A stretch of DNA of 64,000 nucleotides from Arctopsyche grandis (Eukaryota; Arthropoda; Insecta; Trichoptera; Hydropsychidae): positions 27,893,205-27,957,204 of the forward strand of contig NC_135361.1 of the NCBI RefSeq assembly GCF_051622035.1, given 5' to 3'. The position numbers were made by a program, and so were the translations under genes. The notes beneath the pieces were generated by a model that was not told the DNA's origin, did not search any database, and saw only the letters and a program-made list of their open reading frames with translations. This document shows positions 32,005 to 43,689 of this stretch, piece after piece. The first letter of the stretch is position 1. Every line of letters starts with the position of its first letter.

Positions 32005-32605
32005 CTATAGGGTTTTCATTCCAAATTGATCCTTATTCATTTCAAATTGACCCTTTTTCATTTCAAATTGACCACTTTTCAATGTAAATTTGAAATTAAA
32101 GAGGATTATGTTCGTATTATATTCGTACGTTTTGTTGTCAGTGTTTTAACTGTGACGTATATATGTACATATGTCGAATCGAAACGACTATATTATACAG
32201 GTTTTTCATTCCAAATTGACCCTTTTCCGTTTCAAATTAACCCTTTTTTACTTTATCTATGTACGTAGTAACAATATATAAAGTTTTGTAATCATGCGAA
32301 AATTCGAACTCGAGATTTTTTATTTCAAATTGACCCTTTTTCATTTAAAATGAAACCTTTTTCATTTAAAATTAACCCTATTTTCATTTCAAATTGATAT
32401 TGAAAAGGGGTCAATTTGAAATGAAAAAGGTTTAATTTTAAATGAAACAATTTGAAATGAAAAAGGTTTAATTTGAAATGAAAAAGGATAAATTTGGAAT
32501 GAAAAACCCGTATAACACTCTTTTCGATTCGACATATGTACGTCACAGTTAAAACACTGCCAACAAAACGTACGAATATAATACGAACATAATAACAGAT
32601 CAATA
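32005..32605. repeat. Large inverted repeat with CAAATTGACCC minirepeats
   Basis: The left arm (about 32105-32215: GTTCGTATTATATTCGTACG, GTGTTTTAACTGTGACGTA, CATATGTCGAATCG) is repeated inverted at about 32500-32600. Between and around the arms, short units of the form TTTCATTTCAAATTGACCCT appear many times in both orientations. A fragment of the GTTCGAATTTTCGC retroelement tail lies in the middle (32293-32325). Confidence 0.65.
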
Positions 32606-33662
32606 AAAAACCTATATATTTACTGTTTGCTACCAATGTTTCCTCTGGACAAATGAGCATCTAAGCATTTAGCGCACATCTATTGAAGATTTATTTAATT
32701 AAATAATTAATTAGTCCATTGCTTTTTTATATTGTTTATATGTAGGTAGTTTTTACCATTTTCATTTTCTACCACAGAATCGACACAATTTTTTTTTTAA
32801 TTAATAGCTTAATATGCCGTAACCATTCCATCGGGCACAACACTAGTTATATTATATTCATAAAAAATATACATATTCACAAAATGAGCATTTAAATTAT
32901 TGTCAAATATTTTTTTCCGTTTGTACATACATTGATTATTTTTATTTTTATTTATTTTTTTGTTCAACAATAAGTTAAAGCTTCAACATCGAACGGACAA
33001 TGAGCATGTGTGCACTGACACACAAGTGCCTACATAATAAACATTAACAATTGTTAACAAAGAGACAAAACAGTGTCAAGATCTTATAACGAGTGAATCA
33101 CCGAACGAATTCTATTCCCATCATGGAAAATTGCAATGAAACTGAACTCGTGCAAATCGAAATTCGTCGAAAATACACATGTGGCACTGCATACATACAT
33201 ACATATATTCTGAATATAATAAATAAGAGTCCGTCCATTGCACTTGCCACTCTGCATACATTATATTCGACAAATTTCATTTGCAATGCTTTGAAGAAGA
33301 ATCGCACCTCGAGACGAATCTCGAGTGAAAATTGACTAGCAGTGAATAAATATAACGTCCGACAATATTAACATTTATTATACAGGTGATTCGTTCAACT
33401 CAACGTGGTACACATTTGTAAAGGGATCGTTTGGATCTGTTCTACCTGTAGACTTGGATTTATACCTATAATATAATATAACCATTTTCCTTTTGAAAGA
33501 AACTAATTTTGATCTGAATTAATTTTTTTAAGCTTTTGGTCATATTGGATATAAAAAAAATCAAAGAAATATTCAATTACACATTGAAATCAATTAAGTT
33601 TAGTTTTATGGAATTGCTTTATCAGATTTTCAATAGTTGTTAAATAATTTTTCAACTATGAA
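32606..33662. other. AT-rich gap without a recognised gene
   Basis: Several short open frames occur, none with a recognisable domain. Confidence 0.4.
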
Positions 33663-34150
33663 TCAGTGGCGGCTCGTCTATATGGGCTGTGGGGCTACAG
33701 CCCTCCCAGTATAGTACAAATGCATGCTATTTTTACTGTCCATATTGGCTGCAGGGCTGCAGACCTCCCAGTATAGTACAAATGCATGCTATTTTTACTG
33801 TCCATATTGGCTGCAGGGCTGCAGACCTCCCAGTATAGTACAAATGCATGCTATTTTTACTGTCCATATTGGCTGCAGGGCTGCAGACCTCCCAGTATAG
33901 TACAAATGCATGCTATTTTTACTGTCCATATTGGCTGCAGGGCTGCAGACATCCCAGTGTAGTACAAATGCATGCTACTTTTACTATTCATATGGGCTGC
34001 AGGGCTGTAGCCTCCCAGTGTAGTACAAATGCATGCTATTTTTACTATCCATATGGGCTGCAGGGCTGCAGCCTCCCAGTGTAGTACAAATGCATGCTAT
34101 TTTTACTATCCATATGGGCTGCAGGGATGCAGACATCCCAGTGTAGTACT
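33663..34150 (+). repeat. 62-bp tandem repeat array, about 8 units
   Basis: The unit contains TACAAATGCATGCTATTTTT and GGCTGCAGGGCTGCAGAC. TGCATGC recurs starting at 33721, 33783, 33845, 33907, 33969, 34030 and 34092. The first units are nearly identical and the later ones drift (CTATTCATATGGG, GTGTAGTAC). It is head-to-tail with no unique spacers. The sequence just before it, CAGTGGCGGCTCGTC, looks like a hAT-type end. Confidence 0.85.
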
Positions 34151-34300
34151 ATTACTAGTATGCTATTTTTAAAAATTATTAATTTATTGTTCAAACAGTC
34201 ATTGAGCCTTATTTATTTTTTTAGAATTTATACACAAATGTGCAAAATATTTCAACTGCGGCGCACTTTTTAATAAGCTATGTATAAGCTAAATGATTAC

Positions 34301-34807
34301 CCCTTTGAATGCCGAACAACGCCGATCGGCGTTTTGCCAACAAGCCTATCAGCCTGAAATACGCCTATCGGCGTTGTTTTTTTTAAAGTATGTAAAAAAT
34401 AAACAAGAATACTACCCGCTAGCCTTTCCAGGTAGCATTGAAAAAAAAATGCATTGAACATGGTTCGTGTAATCCGTGTTAATGTTTATAAAGACTGGTT
34501 TACACCGGAATTCCTAAATTTATAATCATAGCAGAATTTCTCGATGAAAATCCCTAACTGCTGAGGATTTTAGATTGTGGCTTGGAATTTAGATTGTGAA
34601 CATTACATCGTAACAACAATGAAGAAGATGGAACTAGTTTTGGAAAAATACATTCACTAATAGACTTCTTTTGTTTATTTTATATTGTTGTAAGATATAT
34701 TAGAGAGGCTTTCCATTGGATTTCTAAATAATTCTAGTAGTAGGAAATGTTGGCGAAATTTTCAACGTGGCGGGCTATCAACAGAAAATACGTCAGCACT
34801 CAAAGGG
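34301..34807 (+). mobile_element. piggyBac-like MITE, copy 2
   Basis: Left end CCCTTTGAATGCCGAACAAC; right end GTCAGCACTCAAAGGG. Inside, GAAGAAGATGGAACTAGTT matches copies 1 and 3. The TTAA sites are degraded (TTAC at the left). It lacks the nested insertions of the other two copies. Confidence 0.75.
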
Positions 34808-35122
34808 TAAAAACCATTGAAAACGAATTAGAAATCGTTTACAGGAGCTACAGCTGGATTCACAGTAGGCTGGGTGCACGTATATACGCAGCCGAAATCA
34901 GCTCAAATAGTCAAATACAATGTTTTGAACATACGCAAATGGATACAATGTTTTTCAGAAATGGCTATATATTGGTTTTTTTTTTAGTAAGACGTGGATT
35001 TAAGTCTTTTTTTCCCTTGTAACGATCCCAATACAATGTGTATCATTGACAATTCGCAAACCACCTCATACAAAATAAAATACAAACAAACGAGATAACG
35101 AGGAACAAACACCTGGACACAT

Positions 35123-35871
35123 TCAAACATCGTCCCGGCGCTTTCTGAGCTTTCCTTCAGTCTGTATCGTCTTGGAGACACTATCTACACACTCGGCCAA
35201 CGAAGGGTCTTCGGAATCCTCGTCGTCACCTGTGGCCACCTTGGACAGAGCCATAATGTACGAGCACGCTATTCTGAGCACGGACAACTTAGAAAGCTTC
35301 TGGTTGTGGGAGTACGCCGGTATGGACTTGCGCAAGGTGTCAAAGGCAGCACTGATCGTGTGAACTCTGGTGCGTTCTCGAGCATTGGCTTCAATCCTCC
35401 TTTCCCTGGTCATGTTTTTATAATTCCTCTGCTCCCGAGGAGGAGTTGGGGGAGGCGGGAGAGGAGGTGGCACCCTAGGAGCTGCCTGGTTGTTCTTGGC
35501 GAGGAGTGCGTCCACGCTGAAGAAAGGTCTAGCTTCCGATCTTTGGAAGGTCGGTGCTTCTACGGGTGGTTGAGGAGTCACTGCAGGATGAGGTGGTACC
35601 CTCTCATCTATTGGGTCCCACGTTTCTGTCGTCTCCGCTTCTTGGTCGTACCGTATCCGCTTCTTGAGTGGGGCTGCTGGGTAGTCGCCCTTCAGCTTCA
35701 ACGGCTCCACACATTTTCTCTTGTTCTTGACGAGAGACTTGGGGACGACGACCCGGCCCATCTTGAGCCCGGAGTCGTCCGAATTGGAGCGGTTGCTCTC
35801 CTCGGAGTCATCATCGTCGCCGCCGGAGCAGAACCCGGCGTCCTTCTCCAGCGTGTTCGGCGATGGCACAT
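35123..35871 (-). CDS. net: bHLH transcription factor, net/ATOH8 orthologue (C-terminal exon)
   Basis: One exon on the minus strand runs from a splice acceptor (CTTGTTACAG before 35871, phase 1) to the stop at 35123, about 249 codons. The N-terminal half is acidic, then basic and proline-rich (PPPLPPPPTPPREQ), typical of a disordered region. The bHLH domain follows: basic RRIEANARERTRVHTISAAF, helix 1 DTLRKSIPAYS, loop NQKLSKLS, helix 2 VLRIACSYIMALSKV. NARERTRVHTISAAF plus the C-terminal IQTEGKLRKRRDD are the hallmark of net/ATOH8. In flies net represses vein fate in the wing. The 5' coding exon with the start codon was not found and may lie further right or outside the window. Confidence 0.88.
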
Positions 35872-36053
35872 CTGTAACAAGTCGAAAGAAAATTTCAGTC
35901 AAATATGGCAACAATGGTCATCCACTTCTTAATTAAAGCAACATACTACTAAAAAATAACTTCTTTCCAAAAATAATATAGTTTTCAATTCGATTGAACC
36001 AACAAACGAAATGTTACCAATTTACAAAAATCGACTCCACATTTGTCGATTAA

Positions 36054-36947
36054 CCCTTTGAGTGCTGACGTATTTTCTGTTGAAAGCCCGCCACGTTGAA
36101 AATTTCGCCAACATTTCCGACTAGGATTATTTAAAAATCCAATAGAAAGCCGGTATAAAAATTGTAACTGATACAATCAAACCCTATATATGTAGCTATC
36201 GCCAAGGATTTGAAGTTTTGTAAAATAGTGTTAAGACTCTCTAATTTAGATCATAAGTTATTACCTATGTAAGTATTTTGATGATTATATAATAAGGAAT
36301 AGAGATAAACATAGTTTTTATACTAGAAATAAGGACAAACTAGTTGTAAGTAGAGTAAGAAAGAATAAGACGGCTGGGGGTGTTTTTCACAGGGTGCGTC
36401 AGGTCTGCTAAAAACATGGATGCATTCCTGCGAGGTGCGAAGAGACACCTCTGTGAGGGAGAGTACATATAAGTTAATTATAAATTTTAGAGTTAAGTAT
36501 AATAATTAAGATGTATTTTTAAATTAGCTTGATAGCTAAAATATATATAAATAAATAAATAAAATATCTTGCAACAATATAAAATAAACAAAATAAGTCT
36601 ATTGATGAATGTATTTTTCAAAAACTAGTTCCATCTTCTTCATTGTTGTTGAAATGTAATGCTCACAATCTAAATGCCAAGTCACAATCTAAAATACTCG
36701 GGATTTCTGCTATGGTTATAAATTCAGAAATTCCGGTGTAACCCAGTCTTAATAAACGTTGACAAATGAATGACACGGATTACACGACCCATGTTCAATG
36801 CATTTTTTTCAATGCTACCTGGAAAGGCTTAGCAGGTAGTAATCTTATGTACTTAGTACATGCTCAAAATACAATGCCTATCGGCGTTTTTCAGGCCCAT
36901 GGACTTGTTGGCAAAATGTCGAACGGCGTTGGTCAATATTCAAAGGG
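36054..36947 (-). mobile_element. piggyBac-like MITE, copy 3, with a nested retrotransposon tail
   Basis: The left end CCCTTTGAGTGCTGACG follows TTAA (36050-36053). The right end CAAAGGG is followed by TTAG, a degraded TTAA. The orientation is opposite to copy 1. About 320 bp (36241-36562) are inserted; the host sequence resumes with ATATCTTGCAACAATATAAA. Confidence 0.8.
36241..36562 (+). mobile_element. 5'-truncated non-LTR retrotransposon end inside the MITE
   Basis: GATGCATTCCTGCGAGGTGC, CACCTCTGTGAGGG and the TAAATAAATAAA tail match the end of the remnant at 10680-11346. A 5'-truncated copy ending in an A-rich tail is the usual outcome of target-primed reverse transcription. Confidence 0.75.
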
Positions 36948-36972
36948 TTAGGTTAGATTAGGTTAGGTTAGG
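36948..36972 (+). repeat. Short interstitial TTAGG telomere-like run
   Basis: Five consecutive units: TTAGG, TTAGA, TTAGG, TTAGG, TTAGG. It starts exactly at the outer end of the piggyBac-like MITE. Confidence 0.7.
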
Positions 36973-38085
36973 TTAAAGCATATGCGAGCTCCATAAGCAC
37001 AGTTAGGAGAAATTACAGAGAAATATAATATAAGGATCAGCAAACGTGCATGCTTTTTGACAGTACCTGGCACACTTTTGGCAAATATGTAGTTGGTATT
37101 AAAGTATGTTTACATGGTCAACTTTTGAATGCAAGTGTCACTAGACCTATAAATAGTCGGCAGTGATATTATTTTAATGGGCAGTTAACCCACTGCCTTC
37201 CTTGACACAATAAATTGACTGTCTGTCAAGCACTCATGATACAGCAGTGATCCTCGAAACCAAAAAAAAAATACTAATTCGGTTGATGGACTATTTTCCG
37301 AATGGACGCTTGGCCGAACTGACATTAGACCGACGGGCATTTGACCAATCGGACATTAGGTAAATTTTTAATTGTTTAAATTGATCAAATTTTAATAAGG
37401 TCAATGTGATTTCTGAATAATATATCTGTTTTTAGTAAGTTTTGAGTAATTTTGATACACAATCGGCCAAAAGTCCGCGCACGTATACATATATTCTGCA
37501 TAATAAAGACTGAGTTTAAGTCGCAAATTTTATCGTTAGAGAGCCAAGAATGAATATTTGTTTTTATCTCACTAGGGCGTATTTTATCGTACGATTCGCA
37601 TTAGTAAAGGGAGTGTATTTTCTCTTCTTGAAAAAAGTTTACATATGTATGTATGTGAATAAGGTTTTTGAAATCTTTGATCACCATTTTTTTCTGTGTA
37701 TTGTTTATTTTCATTTACACTTAAAATGGCTTGTATTTTACCGGTAAGTATTTCAGTCGATTTTTTCTGTATTTAAATATGAAAGATCAGTATTCATATT
37801 AAATGGCTAGTGTTCAGTATATGTACATTTGGTTAGTATAAATAAAAAAGGTCAGTATTTATATTAAATGGTCAGTATTTAAACATAAATTGTCAATATT
37901 GATGTTACATGTTAAGTTTTATTTTGACGAATGGTCTTGATACGATGATACGATCTTGATAGACAATTCTATCCAACAGACATTGCTATTTGTTCTGGCA
38001 AATGTCCGTCAGATTTTTATACTGTCCATTTGTTACTTACACTGACATTTAATAATACATTTATTTTACATTCATATATACATAT
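36973..38085. other. Gap without a recognised gene
   Basis: AT-rich. A locally repetitive part at 37780-37920 repeats GGTCAGTATTTATATTAAAT-like units. No exon is supported. Confidence 0.4.
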
Positions 38086-38312
38086 ATACCAGGAATGCCT
38101 TACAGGTAAACCCCAATGCGCCTTCCTGGCCGATTACAAACAATTCAACATTTTTATTACAAAACTCGCTGAATTACGATACACTGAAAAACTCAAAATG
38201 AACAAGACATCTATGAATTTTGTACATAAATCATACTCAAATATGGGTTTGTACATAAATCATACTCACATGGGTTTTTCAGCCAATTTAACCGGGGAAC
38301 CGTTTCAATAAT
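38086..38312 (-). repeat. tRNA-derived SINE 3' fragment, copy 4
   Basis: The reversed motif CCCCAATGCGCCTTCCTGG is at 38111-38129. GGAACCGTTTCAATAATAAA marks the body. The tRNA-like head is missing. Confidence 0.65.
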
Positions 38313-38384
38313 AAACAAACGGTGGATAAACGTCAACGACTATCTCGCCGGGCAGATTTCAAACGCGCCTTACACGGTATTTTC

Positions 38385-38530
38385 GCACCAACGTAATGGC
38401 GGAGGATCCATTTACTTATATTGATGACCAAAATGAGCAATATGGCAAAGTATGAAAACGATCGGATAAGAGGCAAACTTTTTCCTGAATTGTAATCTTA
38501 AGTGAAACGTAAAGGAGGTATGTAAAAATC
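38385..38530 (+). repeat. Dispersed repeat R, plus a fragment of the TGTTGCGTAGG repeat
   Basis: It has GATGACCAAAATGAGCAA and AAAACGATCGGATAAGAGG. Just downstream (38566-38628, reverse) lies a fragment of the LTR-like repeat seen at 8421. Confidence 0.65.
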
Positions 38531-38659
38531 GACTCGTCGAATATGGAATCGGAATAGTTGAATATGGAAAATGGAATCGTTGAATAAATGCTGTTTCATT
38601 CGGATCCTGAACCCACCCCTACGCAACAATATCAACAAATTCTAGATGGTATAAACTCG

Positions 38660-39145
38660 AATATGCGAGGGACAGGAAAGGCTTTTGCCAATTTGGTGCA
38701 ACTGTTGCAATGAAATCAGAAAAATTGGCAAACTCTGATAGGAAACGACTCGTGACTTGAAGTTTATGGATTTTATTTTTAATTTTTACACTTTTGTTAT
38801 TTTTTTTCTCTCTGAATGATGTATTATTTTCCTTTTGTTGCTTTTTTTTTATTATTTTATTTTACCATGTTTTCTGCTTTTGCTTTTTTCCTTTATTTAC
38901 AGTTTACTTGTTTTTATATCTTTTTCAAATGTAGGCCATTGTGGCGCATTAGGTTCTTCCTGTAATGCCACAATGGTCCAAAACTATTAAATAAATAAAT
39001 TAAAAAAAAAAAAGTCACAAATTTCCAAGTCTAACCAGCCGCATTACAGATAATATACTCAGAATAAATTCTTTTCAATCGAGGTCACCTCACGGGATCG
39101 AACCCAGCGACTTCTCCGAGCTCTGCTGCCATAACACTGACCATT
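38660..39145 (-). repeat. tRNA-derived SINE, copy 5, with an internal insert
   Basis: On the minus strand the B box GGGTTCGATCCC lies at 39105-39094 and the body GAGTTTGCCAATTTTTCTGA near 38730. Between them (about 38785-39005) is a different repeat containing CCATTGTGGCGCATTAG and a TAAATAAATAAA end, also found at 40675-40742 and in reverse at 41000-41055. Confidence 0.65.
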
Positions 39146-39394
39146 TTTTTAATACAATACTGGTGGAAAACTGATTTATATACTTGATTAAAATACTGGC
39201 CATTTAATTTGCTGCCATATAAAATTTACGTAAAATAAACCCTTGTGTAAATTTTAGTGACCCGACAAGCAAATCGTCAACACGGTGTGATTCTACGAAA
39301 CGACAGAGCATTCTTTCCACCAGTTTTGGATAGGATCGATCCTCTTTCTTGCGAATAACAAACAGCTACCAAAAAACGAAATAAATAAATACTA

Positions 39395-39920
39395 GTATGC
39401 TAGTGTCGAGGCGACCCTGGGTGGTGGGTGGGTGGGCGGGCGGCCAGCATCACTCCCAGATGTTCCGATACATTATCTCGAGTTGGCAGTGGCGCCTCGC
39501 CGCCACAATCGCCTACCCCAGGCCCTCCTCTAAATTCCATTGTGATACTTGGCACGGACACCTCGCACATGGTCAAACTCGAACGCAAACATCTGTACAC
39601 GAGCCACCCAGTTTCGGTGTTCGGAATGTCCGGATAAGCGATCGGTTTGGCGAGAGGGGGGTCAGCCCGGCTAGCGCCAGGTAACGCGGCTCGCTAACGA
39701 AGTCCGACTCTCAAATTTAATAACGCCACCTCTACCTGTTATCCCGACGATCAGATAAAGGGCCGGCGAGAAGTGGGAAAAAAGACGAGAGAAGTGTGTG
39801 AAGGAAAATAAAGTAAAAAGGAAGCGAGACGATCTCGAGAATCTTGACAGTTATGCATCGGGGCGGCTCGCTTCAATGTGCGCCTGGACGCGTCAATACT
39901 CTGGACCGAATTAGATTGAG
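39395..39920. other. GC-rich island, function unknown
   Basis: A GC-rich stretch about 3.5 kb upstream of the net bHLH exon. On the minus strand it has an open frame with MEFRGGPGVGDCGGEAPL (39540 downwards), but I found no donor in the phase needed by the net exon. It could be a promoter, an unrecognised exon or a conserved non-coding element. Confidence 0.35.
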
Positions 39921-40032
39921 ATTTTACTATAAAATGTACATATAATGCACTAAAATGATTTAACTACCCACTTCGCTACTAAGACATAAAAAACGTCAGG
40001 GAGAACTTTGAGGGAGTATTTTCGAGGGTTTG

Positions 40033-40174
40033 GTGCAAACGATCGAAAAGCGCCAGACAGATTGAACCACAGATTAACTGGATGGCTGCTTTAAACGCAA
40101 TTCTCGACTTCACGAATGATGGATTGCACATCAGATGACGAGTAACCTTTCGATGTGCACAGATGCAATTATAA
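40033..40174 (+). mobile_element. Half copy of the GTGCAAACGATCG MITE
   Basis: It matches the right half of the element at 28500-28843 in reverse orientation (GCGCCAGACAGATTGAACCA, GGATGGCTGCTTTAAACGC). The other terminus is missing. Confidence 0.65.
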
Positions 40175-40559
40175 GTACGGGGAAGTAAAAATAATAATTC
40201 TTTGATTTTTTTTTCGATCTTAGTGCGTATCTACGTAAGTCAAAACATCTTCGACAAACAAAAGTCGAGGATTACCTGTATGTGATTGTTGATGATCTAA
40301 TTTTAGGTCAATCTCGAAAATTTATTTAAATTGAGCATGTTGTTTTAACTTTCAATATTTTATTTTATATTTAATATATTGATTATAATTTTATTTTGAT
40401 ATTTGAATTTAATTTTAATATAATAATAATATTTTTAATTTTGATATTTGATTTCAATTTTTAAATTTAATTTTTATTTCGATATTTTGTACGCTACTGG
40501 TTTTATCCTGCTGGTTAAAACGTTGGACCAAAATCGTCGTTGGTTTGGTCCGTACGCAG

Positions 40560-40840
40560 CATAATACGATTTTTTTTCACCATCGTAATGGCGGATGACA
40601 CTTCCACTTATATTGTATATCTACTTGTTTTATATTTGTATTTTACTTATTTCATCTTTGTTTTTTCTTTATCAAATGTAGGCCATTGTGGCGCATTAGG
40701 TTCTTCCTGTAATGCTACAATGGTCCAAAACTATAAATAAATAGTGTTGACCAAACCGAGCAAAATCGCAAAGTTTGAAAACGATCGGATAAGAATCCAA
40801 ACTTCGTCACACGACCAAATCGTTTGCAAGCTAAGATGTA
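40560..40840 (+). repeat. Dispersed repeat R, interrupted
   Basis: The two parts TAATGGCGGATGACACTTCC (from 40586) and GACCAAACCGAGCAAAAT (from 40749) are separated by about 125 bp that carry CCATTGTGGCGCATTAG and end TATAAATAAATA. This defines that sequence as a mobile SINE-like unit. Confidence 0.65.
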
Positions 40841-41055
40841 TGTAAAAAAAGACGTATCCACAGTGTTTTCCTTCTTTTCCACAAGGAAGGAAGTATCCAT
40901 AACTAGGCAACACATTTTCACGTTCCAATTATTTCTCAGTAAGAAAAAAATTCACGATTTACACATTATATTTATTTATTTTATTTTATTATAAGTTTAA
41001 GTTTGGACCATTGTGACATTACAGGAGTCCCTAATGCACCACAATGGTTCAAAAA

Positions 41056-42218
41056 ATACAGAGAGATTGGGAAAAAAAAGTTTGTATGTAATTATCCAAA
41101 AATTTAGTTTTCGATCAATTGGTCAATTTCTCAATTTCTCAACTCAAAAGTATTAAATTTAAAACATGTATAACGCTGCCTCCAACAAAATACATATTTG
41201 AAACATACATAATATGTACGTATGTATGTATTTATATACATATGGATATTTATTAAAAAAATAAAAATAAAAAGGCGCCTTTGGCGCCCCTCGCACCGAG
41301 CGCCCTTGGCACTCGCCCATGCCATAGCTTCGCTACGGCACTGCTGGTATATGTTTGTTAAAATAAAATATATGTAATTCAATTATATATGTACATATGT
41401 ATGTATAATATTTAGATTCAATAAATCCGTAACAAATTTCGTCATCAAAAAACAAGCCAACAACGTTCTCAAGATAACCAGACAGTTCTACACAAGACAA
41501 TCACGCGAGAAGAGTGAAGTTTGAAGTTTGTGTATAAAAAGAAAAAATTGTTGCCCCAATTATATCTGAAAAAGTTTATATACAATGAGCGATTCAAGAG
41601 ATTAAAAACTAATGAAACCCGGTAAAAAATAAATAAAAAGAGGAGACCGATATACATACATACATACATACATACATATAAGGAAAGGTACCATTTCTTC
41701 AAAATACTATACGATTAGAATTTTATCAACCAAAACAAATCATCAGTATGAAAGGATTAGCGGCGTATGAATTCTATAAAATTCAACTTAAAAAACTTGA
41801 AAAAATGTTTAGGGATTTATACAAAGTAGATACAAAATTTCGAGGTACAATTTTTTAAGGATCACAATATGTACTTCTTCTGACGTAGGTTTTCAGGTTT
41901 CAGGTAGGTAGGACGTAGTTTTCAGGTTTTCGTTCAACCAACAATTACATATACATACATCTCTTATTATACAATACATGCATACATATGTACATATATT
42001 TGATCGCAAAATAAACTTAACATTGCGTTACAAGATCCTTTTGAGGACAACGAGAGTTGTGATAGAAGGAATAATAATCTACAGACGCTGCAATGGCGCC
42101 TATGGGGGCGCAAAGGGCGGGTCCCCATGTCGCGGCGACGCCACAAAGTCCACCAATCTATCCACCACCCCTCCCCCCTCACACCCACAATACCAGGTAA
42201 ATCACAATAGTATATCCC
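41056..42218. other. Gap with microsatellites
   Basis: It contains (CATA)n at 41654-41678 and several ACATATGTA-rich stretches. No exon is supported. Confidence 0.4.
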
Positions 42219-42702
42219 AGGGCTGTGGATTCGTGGAGTTTTCAGTTTCGAGTTAAAAAATCGAGCGACTCGGACTACGATTTCAAATTCGAGGGCTAGT
42301 CAATTCAACGAACAATGCAAATTTTTTAGTGACGTCACCGTGAAGGAAGATGCAGTATTTTCAAACGTGTCAATTACGATTATTTTTCACCATAGTAATG
42401 GCGGACGTCATTTCCACTGATATTGATGACCAAACCGAGCAAAATGGCAAAGTTTGAAAACGATCGGATAAGAACCCAAACTTCGTCAGACGACAAAATC
42501 GATTCTGAACCAAGAAGAGGTTAGTAATAATAATACAAAATGAGCTATTCGTTACATCGGTTGGTGAAATACGAATATATTTATGTAGATGAAAATCTTT
42601 TTACACATTGAATAAGAAAAAATAAGAAAAAAATCCATTTTAAATAATTTAATTTTTAATATTGGACTTCGAGTCGTGTTTATTTTAACGACTCTACAGC
42701 CC
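42219..42702. mobile_element. hAT-like element with AGGGCTGTGGATTCG ends, holding repeat R
   Basis: The left end AGGGCTGTGGATTCG and the right end CGACTCTACAGCCCT are inverted repeats with mismatches. Repeat R lies inside at 42385-42500. I found no exact target duplication. Confidence 0.5.
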
Positions 42703-43430
42703 TTTACTTGTAAATGCCATTGTTACAATGACACTTACGTAACATTCATGTATGCATTTAAATAAATAAATATAAAAAGGTGTGTGTGTGTTTGTGTATG
42801 AGTCGCATTAGAACGGAATACTTGAGAACGATAAAACAAGACAATGCATCGGAATGAATCAAAGCGTGTATGCGTGGCATTTGCGTACCGAATAGAACGA
42901 GAGGAAAGAACGTGGCGCCAGTCTGGAACAGGGGCGTATCAGGATACGATAAAATAATCATTTCAATGAAGTGTCTCAATAAAATAATCGATTTATTGCT
43001 TGGCTGTAAATTTCGTACGGAAAAAATCGACTTTAAATAATTAATGCACGCGAATTATACGGAGTCACCTGTTGCCCATATTCGTATATGGGCAGTTTCG
43101 AATTTCCGAAATTTAAATTCCGATATACGCATTATGAATATGTATGTATGTTTGTTTGTGCGGAAAAAAAGTGCGAAATTTAAAATATGCAAAGAGAAAA
43201 ATGCATTGCTTAAAAAATGTGTAAGACGAATTTTGTTTATTGAAAATCGTAGTGTGACCAAAGTAAGTACAGGTTATTTCGCAAGTCCGTGTTGAGAGAA
43301 GTTTCGACAGTTTGTCAGTATATATGTAATTACAAAAATTGAAATTAACTATAAACTACTTTCCCTCTAAAAGAGACGTATTCGATATATTCGACTTCAT
43401 ATTTTAAAATTCTACATATGTATAGTTGAT
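42703..43430. other. Gap without a recognised gene
   Basis: A (TG)n stretch lies near 42780. No supported exon or defined repeat was found. Confidence 0.4.
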
Positions 43431-43680
43431 GTAATGGAGAGAGTACAGGGAATTGAAATAGCAATCGACAGGCCACGTAGCAAGCAGAACAGACGATAGA
43501 TGAAGGGAAAACCTGCTCGAATGGTACCCGAGAAAACAGAAGGGATGCAATGAAGGCCACAAGGAAGATGGGTGGGTGAAATTAGAAAAATGTGTGGGAT
43601 GCAATGGATGAGAGTTGCCCAAGACAGAACAGAATGGAAGCGTGTGGAGAGACCTTCATCCAGCAGTGGCGATTGACTGT
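43431..43680 (+). pseudogene. RTE-type non-LTR retrotransposon C-terminal remnant
   Basis: One frame gives TGHVASRTDDR, a stop, then LLEWYPR. A shifted frame gives RWVGEIRKMCGMQWMRVAQD and RTEWKRVERPSSSSGD before a stop. This is the typical end of RTE-clade polyproteins (GHVAR...W, MRxAQDRxxWKxxxE). A frame shift and an internal stop show it is dead. Confidence 0.75.
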
Positions 43681-43689
43681 AAATGAAGA

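Noticed and set aside
33663-34150. Possible CRISPR-like array
   Set aside because: The 62-bp units are directly contiguous without unique spacers and the genome is eukaryotic. It is a tandem minisatellite.
35306-35932. 208-codon open frame on the plus strand
   Set aside because: It is antisense to the net bHLH exon, whose minus-strand reading has a clear domain. The plus-strand protein has no recognisable family.
39400-39600. Minus-strand frame with MEFRGGPGVGD as first exon of net
   Set aside because: The net exon needs a phase-1 upstream donor. The plausible donors in this frame are phase 0, so the join is not supported.
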